This document shows positions 57,377 to 64,000 of a stretch of DNA of 64,000 bases, in pieces. Each line of letters starts with the position of its first letter. Position 1 is the first letter of the stretch. This stretch comes from Zygnema cylindricum (Eukaryota > Streptophyta > Zygnematophyceae > Zygnematales > Zygnemataceae), in assembly GCA_037447655.1 (NCBI GenBank), contig JBBHKE010002632.1:150625-214624 (forward strand), given 5' to 3'. Under the pieces are notes generated by a model. The model did no database searches and was not told where the DNA came from. It saw nothing but the letters and a program-made list of their open reading frames with translations. A program made the translations under genes and the position numbers.

Positions 57377-57662
57377 ACGTCAGCAAATTTGCCGGTGCTG
57401 ACGTGGCGGGAGAAGATTAGATTTCGTTTCAGAGGAGGTGACGTCACATTTTTCTGTTTCGTTGGCGCGCGAGAAACCCGCTTCGAAGGAGAAATCGATC
57501 GTCGCGGCGACTGCCACGTCAGCAAATTAGGGGATGCTGACGTGGCGGCAAAAGATTAGGTTTTTTTCGGAAGTGACGTCACATTTTTTCTGTCGCGGAC
57601 CAGGAAGAAACCTATCAACGCGGCAACTGCCACGTCAGCAAATTCGTGATGCTGACGTGGCA
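57377..57662. promoter_or_regulatory. three hairpins with ACGT-core sites
   Basis: Near-palindromes at 57377-57404, 57512-57546 and 57628-57662 share an ACGTCAGCAAATT...GCTGACGT design; the last two extend to TGCCACGTCAGC/GCTGACGTGGCA. Two TGACGTCA sites lie between them (near 57440 and 57574). These are bZIP-type core sequences, but their regular spacing also fits a tandem repeat of a small inverted repeat. Confidence 0.6.
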
Positions 57663-57739
57663 GAAGAAGATGGACGGCATCCGTATAGAATAGACAAAAC
57701 GGCGATGGCCGCCGCATGGATGTACGGATTTGGAGCATT

Positions 57740-58170
57740 CGGGAGGGGGAAGTCCGGGGGGGGGGGGGGGGGGAGGGGGATAGGGGCCAGTCTGGAGGGG
57801 AAAAGGAGGGGAGGGGGGAAAGGGGGAAGGGGGAGAGGGGGGGAAAGGGAGAGGGAGGGGGGAGGAGGGGAGGAGGGAGGAGGAGAAGAGGGGAAGAGGG
57901 GAAGAGGGGAGGGAAAGAGGGGAAGAGGGGAGAAGGAGAGGAGGGGAGGAGGAGAGGAGAGGAGGGGGGGAGGAGGGGATGAAGGGAAGAGGGGAAGAGG
58001 GGAAGAGGGGAAGAGGAGAGGAGGGGAGGGGGGGAGGAGGGAGGAGGTGAGGAGGGGAGGAGGGGAGGAGGGGAGGAGGGGAAAGAGGGGAGGGGAAGAG
58101 GGGAAGATGGGAGGAGGAGTCGGAGGGGAGGAGGGGTGGAGGGTGGGATAGAGAGAATCAGGGAAGAGTA
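57740..58170. repeat. purine-only tract, about 430 bp
   Basis: Almost only G and A, including 19 consecutive G residues near 57758. Frames across it are low complexity. Confidence 0.93.
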
Positions 58171-58209
58171 GAGAAGAGAAACAACGAAGGAATGGGAGGA
58201 GAAATAAAA

Positions 58210-58800
58210 TGGCTTCTCTCTAACTCTCCCCCTCGCCATCCCCCCGCCCTCTTCCTGTCCCTCACCCCACCCCCTTCCCCTCCCACTCTCCCGCACCCGC
58301 TTCGACTCTCTTTCCCCCTCTCTCCCTCCCACCCCCCACCTACGCCCCCTCCTCTAAACCCTCCCACTCTCCCTCTGCCGCTCCTACTCTCTCTCTCTCT
58401 CCTTCTCTCCCCTCCTATTCTCACTCCCCCTTTCCCCCCTCTCCACCTCTCCATTCGTCTTTCCCTCTCCCTTTCCCCTTCCCCATCCCTCTCCCTCCCC
58501 ATTTCAATCTCCATATCACCCTCCCCCTCGTCCTCTCCCCCTCCCTCTCTCCCTCTCCCGTTCCCTCTTCACTCCATCTTTCTCTCTCTCCCTCTCTTTC
58601 CATTACCCCCTCCCTTTCCCTCTCCCACACTCTCCTTCTCCCCTCCCTCACCCCCTCCCTCTCCCTCTCCCCCTTATTCTCCCTATCCTTTCCCTTCTCC
58701 CACTCCCTTTCCTTCTCCCTCTACCCCTCCCCCCCCCCCCCTCCTCTTCTCTCTCTCCATTACCCCCTCCCTCTGCCTCCTTCCCTCACCTATGTTTTCT
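58210..58800. repeat. pyrimidine-only tract, about 590 bp
   Basis: CCCTCTCCCTC-type DNA directly following the purine tract, so each strand could partly pair with itself. Confidence 0.93.
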
Positions 58801-59236
58801 TCATATTACCAGTTTGTCGTTTCCTCATAAATTTTTTTGGCTTTAGTGACAGTACACCGCGAATCGTAATTAGAGTAAATTACTCTAATTCGGTCCCTCG
58901 AAATTTGGACTCTATCACATGAAATAGAGTAAACAATTATAATTTTATCATTATTCTATTTAAGGTAAAGTTTAATTAGCGTTTTTAATTCTAATATAGG
59001 TTCTTTTTAAATAGCGTGGAGTACGGAGGACCTCCGACCTTGCAAAATTGTACTTTAATAAGTAAGAAAGTACAAATAATGATTTAATACAGGCCGTTAT
59101 CATGTAACTGCGTTTTAACAAACCGCGTAGTGCAAACGTCATAGTGACGATAAACTGTACGTTTTGCCATTTTTTTTACGAATACCTTATTTACAATAGA
59201 GGATATTAGCTTGCCAAATTAGAGTACTTGAATAAA
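58801..59236. other. intergenic stretch with one MITE-like end
   Basis: TACACCGCGAATCGTAATTA at about 58853 is one end of the TACACCG MITE family. No partner end was found nearby. Confidence 0.5.
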
Positions 59237-59495
59237 TCATAGTTCAAAAGTAGGTGCAAGTACGCCCATTCAATATGCCTATTGTACGCAAAAAATACAA
59301 TATACCCTTAAGACCCATATTGTATTGGCCGCAAAATGAAATAAAATAGTAACAGGGTTGAGTTGCACATGGATCGATAGAGAATTAGACGCCATGTCTT
59401 AATTGGAAAATAAAATCGGACAAAAAAAAAATTATGTGAGTTTTTAACAACTTTTTATTTAAACCGTCAGATTTAGACGACTGACGGTCGTTGAT
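59237..59495. mobile_element. truncated hAT-type MITE, relative of 19541-19810
   Basis: Begins CATAGTTCAAAAGTAGGTG and carries the same interior (ATATGCCTATTGTA, AAACCGTCAGATT). The right end is replaced by the start of a copia gag. Confidence 0.75.
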
Positions 59496-59582
59496 GAGAG
59501 TAACGTTCTGTAATCTCACACTTTCCAACTCCCTGAGAACTTGCGCCAACATTTCTGTAGTGGATACGCCGTGTCCATCCAT
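59385..59582 (-). pseudogene. start of a copia gag, fused to MITE sequence
   Basis: The frame opens MDGHGVSTTEMLAQVLRELE just downstream of the primer site of the LTR at 59617-60113, as gag should. After about 28 codons the frame runs into MITE sequence, so everything beyond is missing or displaced. Confidence 0.6.
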
Positions 59583-59603
59583 GCTGTCGAGTCACGGGTA
59601 GCA

Positions 59604-59615
59604 GCTCCAATACCA
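59604..59615 (-). other. copia primer-binding site
   Basis: The minus strand reads TGGTATTGGAGC one base after the LTR end, an initiator-Met tRNA type primer site. Confidence 0.8.
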
Positions 59616-59616
59616 G

Positions 59617-60113
59617 TGCAAAAGAGGCAACAATTCACCACAACCCGTGACAGTGCACAGCGGAAAACACCAAGGATATTCTCGTAGCAACAGCAGGAGC
59701 ACACAGAACTAACAGACAAGGTTGCGCTTTATTACTTGAAGGAGAGTACAAGGTTGCGCTGGCTGTGTAGGTCTACTTGAGGTGTCATTCACTAGGTCTT
59801 ACTCAACTATTTAAACTAACTAACTGCTAGTCAACTTAGTACTATACAGCTGTACAGGTGGACCTTCATGATCAACCGAGATCTATCCAAACTTCCTTCT
59901 AGAACTATACAGCTCAATCTATATTCTTCGGTGTTGTTATGCTGCGTTGCTGCGCTACTAAGTTGCTACGCCGCTAAGTTGCTATGCTGCTATGCTGCGC
60001 AGGTCTGGAATCGCAGCTGCGCTGCTCTGCAATCGCAACTGCGCTGCTCTGAAATCGCAACTATAGCAGCCTAGCCCTTGTCACTAAGTACCCAATTCTG
60101 TAACCGTGTTACA
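59617..60113 (-). repeat. copia 5' LTR, 497 bp
   Basis: On the minus strand it begins TGTAACACGGTTACAGAATT and ends at CA before the primer site. It contains GCTGCGCTGCTCTG-type repeats. The LTR at 63580-64000 is a close copy in the opposite orientation. Confidence 0.85.
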
Positions 60114-60173
60114 TTACCTCACCGGAATGCCATGAGAACGGCGGGATAGGGGGTTCTTACAAGTTACCTCATC

Positions 60174-61912
60174 AAAATGCCATGAGAACTCGTCTCTTGG
60201 CAAAGACAAAGGCAACAGTAAAACAAGACTTTGCGAGCTACATGGAGACGCTAAAAGCCATCGGTGCCTCGATCACATCAAATGGATGAACAGCAGTTGA
60301 TGACACGCCTCTCCTTAACATTCTAGCCGTCACCCCCAAAGGTGACATGTTTCTCACGCCGGATGACACTAGTGGGCAAATTAAGGATGTTGATTACATT
60401 TGTAAGGTGTTATAGAAGTGAGTTCGTGCGGCAGGGGTCGAGAATGTGGTGCGAATTGTGATAGATTTTGCCCTTGTGAACAAGGCTGCAGCCTCGCTAC
60501 TCGTGAGTAAATATCATGTAAGTAAATATCATTCGCTCACAAGGACGCCATGCGCTGCCCACATGTTGGACTTATTGTTGGAGGATTGGGGCAAGTTGGC
60601 ATTCATTTCAACACCTGTCCGAGAGGCAAAAGAGGTGTTGAAATTTATTACCAATCATAATATGAGTGTTGCCATGTACAACAAAATCTGTGCACTTCGG
60701 TTGTTGAAACATCGAAAGACGCGGTTTGCGACAAATTTCGTTGCTCCAAAGATTTTTACAAGGGAAGGACAACTTGGAGAGTTTAATATTTGATGACAAT
60801 TACAAGCAGTGGATAGGTAAGGTTGAATACAAAATCGAGGGGCTAAAGATTAAAGGTCACATTTTGATCCCAACGTTTTGGACGAGAGTGACGGAGGTTA
60901 ATCGAGGGGCTAAAGATTAAAGGTCACATTCTGAGCCCAACGTTTTGGATGAGAGTGACGGAGGCTGTGGCAATTTCAGAGCCGGTGGTGCGGCTAATGA
61001 GGAAGTGTGAAAAAAAGGCCCCGAACAGGGGAAAGGTTTATTATGGTTTTCATACCGTTGGTTAGTTTTTTGCAAAAGTTACCCATCGGTGAAGGTGATA
61101 CAAAGTATAAAGACCTAAAGGTATTCGAAGAACTCAAGACATTGAAACTATGAGACCTCCATTGGCCCTCAGAGTAAGCAGATCCAAAAGAAGCTAATCT
61201 AGATAGTGCCGACTCCAAGTTGATATAAACCCAAATGACTGACCCCTTGACAGTCAGAACCCCAATATATATTCACCCCTGTGAAATAACACTTTCTGTG
61301 TGCTCAGTTCCACCACAGAATGCAAAGTTTGAATATGAGATTTGGACACATTCACCCACTTTGACTTTCCCTTCAAAATGCAGCCACCCTGGCAGCCAAA
61401 AATTCTGATCGACAAAACCCCTGTGTAGCCTGGACTCCTCTGGGTCCGCAGCAAAAAGAATCACTGAAAATGGTCAAGTAAATTGATAGTTATGGCTGGC
61501 CAAAGTTTGCCATTTATACAAGGTGCTCTCTGGGAGAGGCAGCTACTTACCCAAAATTTTCTAAGTCCTATTCCCTCTCTAAAACGGATGGTGGAAGGAG
61601 TTTGGAGGTGTCACCTTGATCTTGCAGAACGTAGCAATTAGAATCCTCGCCCAATGCTCAGTTGCCAGAGCATATGAGAGGAATTGGTCAACCTATGACC
61701 ATATTCAATCTAAAAAAAGAAACAGGCTCATACCTTATAGGGCTAAAGTTGTGGTAGGGGTATTTAGCAATCTTAGATTGTCACACAAGACTAGGGATAT
61801 CACTTATGAAGAGGCCATTGTGGCATCGGAGGACGAGGAAGGGGAGGTAGGGGTTGTAGGGGAGGAAAGGGAGGAGGTTTTTCATGATGACATGTTTAAC
61901 CTAGATTTGGAG
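60174..61912 (+). pseudogene. hAT-type transposase, broken and interrupted
   Basis: The first part (60174-61010) has DUF659/hAT features: DTSGQIKDVDYI, a conserved TPCAAHMLDLLLEDWGKL segment and TRFATNFV-like sequence. The last part (61589-61912) has the hAT dimerisation region: WWKEFGG, ILAQCSVARAYERNWS and KKRNRL. In-frame stops occur at about 60286, 60412 and 60418. A 65-bp tandem duplication lies at 60835-60965. The middle is replaced by an inverted copia LTR fragment (61013-61585). The gene is dead. Confidence 0.85.
61013..61585 (-). mobile_element. copia LTR fragment inserted in the hAT gene
   Basis: The minus strand matches 10440-10780 at length: GCACACAGAAAGT, GTGAATGTGTCCAAAT, GGAGTC(C/T)AGG(C/T)TACACAGG and GAGTCGGCACTATCTAG occur in the same order. 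Confidence 0.82.
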
Positions 61913-61919
61913 TAAAGAG

Positions 61920-62480
61920 ATTTCCAATAAGGAGAGATAATTTTAATGTGAAAAAAAAACCATGTCCTACAAATTAATGAAAATATGATTTTTTTGTGCT
62001 TTAATGTGAACTTGAAATTTTTCATCGTTGTCATGGTGTAGCATTCAGAGGTCAATAGAAACATAGTTTTTTTTTCTCTTCCATGTGAACTTGTATTTTT
62101 TCATTATTGACATGTTATAATAAGGCCATGTTGAATTAGCGACGAAGTTGCCTAGTCGCTGGTCCATATAGTAGTTCAGCGGTGATACCGCTTCGTCGTT
62201 GGTTCAACAACCATCGACGAAGCAGCTGGTCGCTTGTTCAGCTGGCGTTCAGCGTCGTGGTTGCCACGTCGCTAGTTTTTTCACTTCACTGTTCTTTAGC
62301 GTATTCCATATCAAAAATTTGAAATTTGAAACTTTCAAAAATCAAAAAATGTACGAAAATGTACTGGTACATAGTCAGGTACGCATTTTATAACATTTTT
62401 TTCATCGTTAAATGCGTATCGTGCGTAGTATTCGCGCGTTCGTTTCGTGTGTATTATGAGCACGGGACAACTGTGTTTAA
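61920..62480. other. intergenic stretch, no gene seen
   Basis: A GTCGCTGGT...CGACGAAGC segment near 62140-62270 has small inverted repeats that could be the hAT element end. Nothing coding was recognised. Confidence 0.4.
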
Positions 62481-62489
62481 TATTTTGTT

Positions 62490-62840
62490 ACCCTAAAGTA
62501 GTTAGGACTAACACGCACACTCCACGCACTTAAACCATACGTACACTTAACAAAAAAATTTGATTGGTTTTTAGGACTGACATGGACACGTGCTCCAACG
62601 CACTGAAACCAGACGACAGTGACTATAAATTTAGAACTTTAGCTAACTAAAAAAAAAACTTAACTAACTTAACTTAACTTCACTTTTTAACTTTAGCTAA
62701 CTAGGACCAGCACGCTAATACGTCGAACTTCAACCACATGCAGACTTGATTAGAAAATCTAGTAATTTACTGTAGCTAACCAGGACTTACACGCGCACTA
62801 ATTGCACTAAACCAACCGTACAACTAACTTTTGGACATAG
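62490..62840. repeat. satellite, inverted relative of 42480-42920
   Basis: Units contain AGGACTAACACGCACACTCC and AGGACTTACACGCGCAC, the complement of the 42480 satellite motif. Confidence 0.7.
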
Positions 62841-62964
62841 TACAGCGTCAATTGCTATTGGTGTAAATAGATTATTAATTTAAAGAGACAAATAGTGTTA
62901 TTAACTCTATTCTGTGTTGAAGGGCCAAGCGCCAACCAGTCATTAATACCTATTAATACATCTA

Positions 62965-63360
62965 AGGGTACGTCCCCATGTGGCTAATTAAGGCTTTTTT
63001 CTGTCATTTTCCTCAAAAATTTACCGTCGTATTGCTAAAGTTACAACCGTACACAGAAAATAAAAAAAATGTAGAGTACAATTTGAGTCATCTTCAAACT
63101 TAGGATGTTCGACAAGTTGTCGCCTTGTGTATTGTAGACCCACTATCACTTCATCTTCAAACTTATCTTAAAACACATCGGCGAAAAAAAAAACACCACT
63201 TTCAAAAATAGAAATACATATTAGCAAGTATCAAAAGTTTCCAAAATATTTCGACAACAAGAAAAAGTATACACTTGTTTCTTTACGTCCGCTTACTTCA
63301 TGTACTGGTTTTTTTCCACAAGGGTCTCAAGGCTGCAATGCCATTTCACTGAAAGATAGC
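62965..63360 (-). mobile_element. partial TIR element (AGGGTACGTCCCCAT end)
   Basis: Starts AGGGTACGTCCCCATGTGGC and continues with GCCTTTTTTCTGTC-like and CATCTTCAAACTTA blocks that are the complement of the right end of 50103-50873. The other end is missing. Confidence 0.75.
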
Positions 63361-63579
63361 AAAACTTGCGAAGGCGCCACTGCAGCTCGCTACTCTCTCA
63401 CTTTGTTCACCCTAGCCTCTCCCTCACTCCAAACTTCACTACTTCGCGGCACCAATAGAGGCAAGCACTGATGAGGGCGACCGCATGTGCGCGAACTGGG
63501 TCACGCTGGGAAAAATCCAACAAACGCGCCCAAAAAAATGTTTTTTTTATTTTGTATGGGACATATGTAATTTATTTAC

Positions 63580-64000
63580 TGTAAGAGGGTTACAGAATTG
63601 GGTACTTAGTAGTTAGGGCTAGGCTGCTATAGTTGCGATTTCAGAGCAGCGCAGTTGCGATGCCAGAGCAGCGCAGCTGCGATTCCAGACCAGCGCAGCA
63701 TAGCAGCATAGCAACTTAGCGGCGTAGCAACTAGTAGCGCAGCAGAGCAGCATAGCAACGCCGCAATTGTGTAGATTGAACTGTATAGTTCTAGAAGGAA
63801 GTTTGGATAGATCTTGGATTGGCCGCGAAGGTCCACGTGTACAGCTGTATAGTACTAAGTTGACCAGCAGTTAGCTAGTTTAAATAGTCAGGTAGACCTA
63901 GTGAATAGGACACCGGAAGTAGACCTGAAATAGACTTACGCAGCTAGCGCAACCTTGTACTCTCTTTCAAGTAACAAAGCCCAACTTTGTCTGTGAGTTC
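63580..64000 (+). repeat. copia LTR, runs off the window
   Basis: Begins TGTAAGAGGGTTACAGAATT and matches the LTR at 59617-60113 in opposite orientation; about 75 bp remain outside. It is either a solo LTR or the 5' LTR of an element to the right. Confidence 0.82.

Noticed and set aside
57534-58332. Open frames of 205 and 258 codons
   Set aside because: They are translations of purine and pyrimidine tracts rich in Gly/Arg/Glu or Pro/Ser, with no domain.
58192-58830. 212-codon Pro/Ser-rich frame
   Set aside because: Pure pyrimidine tract with no family resemblance.

Overview
The window is plant-type nuclear DNA, from a land plant or a close streptophyte alga; the species cannot be named from sequence alone. 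Reasons: intron-rich genes with GT..AG splice sites, a high-molecular-weight purple acid phosphatase (PAP), a NIP-type aquaporin cluster, and plant-style Ty1/copia, PIF/Harbinger and hAT elements. Gene density is low. Only two genes look intact: a 12-exon PAP on the + strand (20910-29715, about 512 aa) and a 5-exon aquaporin on the - strand (37139-40290, about 271 aa). Exons were joined by splice sites, reading phase and family homology, so exon edges are inferred.

Layout. 1-5307 is the 3' part of a broken copia element with its 3' LTR. 5340-6420 is a long foldback element. 6600-18510 holds a decayed second PAP gene, collinear with the intact one; it is split by about 7.7 kb containing a dead PIF/Harbinger transposase, a Myb/trihelix-like partner and an LTR fragment. 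19541-20530 holds a hAT-type MITE and a copia remnant just upstream of the intact PAP. 29716-35115 is repeats and low-complexity DNA with no convincing gene. 35432-57330 is the aquaporin cluster: an orphan first exon (+), the intact copy A (-), broken copy B (-) and broken copy D (+), with copied 3' flanks, separated by TIR elements, a tandem TRIM retrotransposon, satellites and a nested foldback. 57377-58800 has three ACGT-core hairpins and then about 1 kb of purine-rich followed by pyrimidine-rich DNA. 59385-64000 has a copia 5' end on the - strand, a dead hAT transposase interrupted by an LTR, and a copia LTR on the + strand running off the window.

Themes. (1) Short tandem duplications (about 80-210 bp) repeatedly cover exon/intron boundaries in the PAP and aquaporin loci, giving extra splice sites beside the real ones. 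(2) The aquaporin cluster grew by duplication, including inverted copies, and two copies lack the same two internal exons. (3) The strongest candidate for something undescribed is at 43537-44331: a tandem TRIM retrotransposon with a 5-bp target duplication, a Met-tRNA-type primer site and a polypurine tract, whose 222-bp LTRs carry a 71-nt tRNA-like sequence with A and B boxes. This resembles the Cassandra TRIMs, which carry 5S rRNA sequence in the LTR, but uses a tRNA-type promoter.
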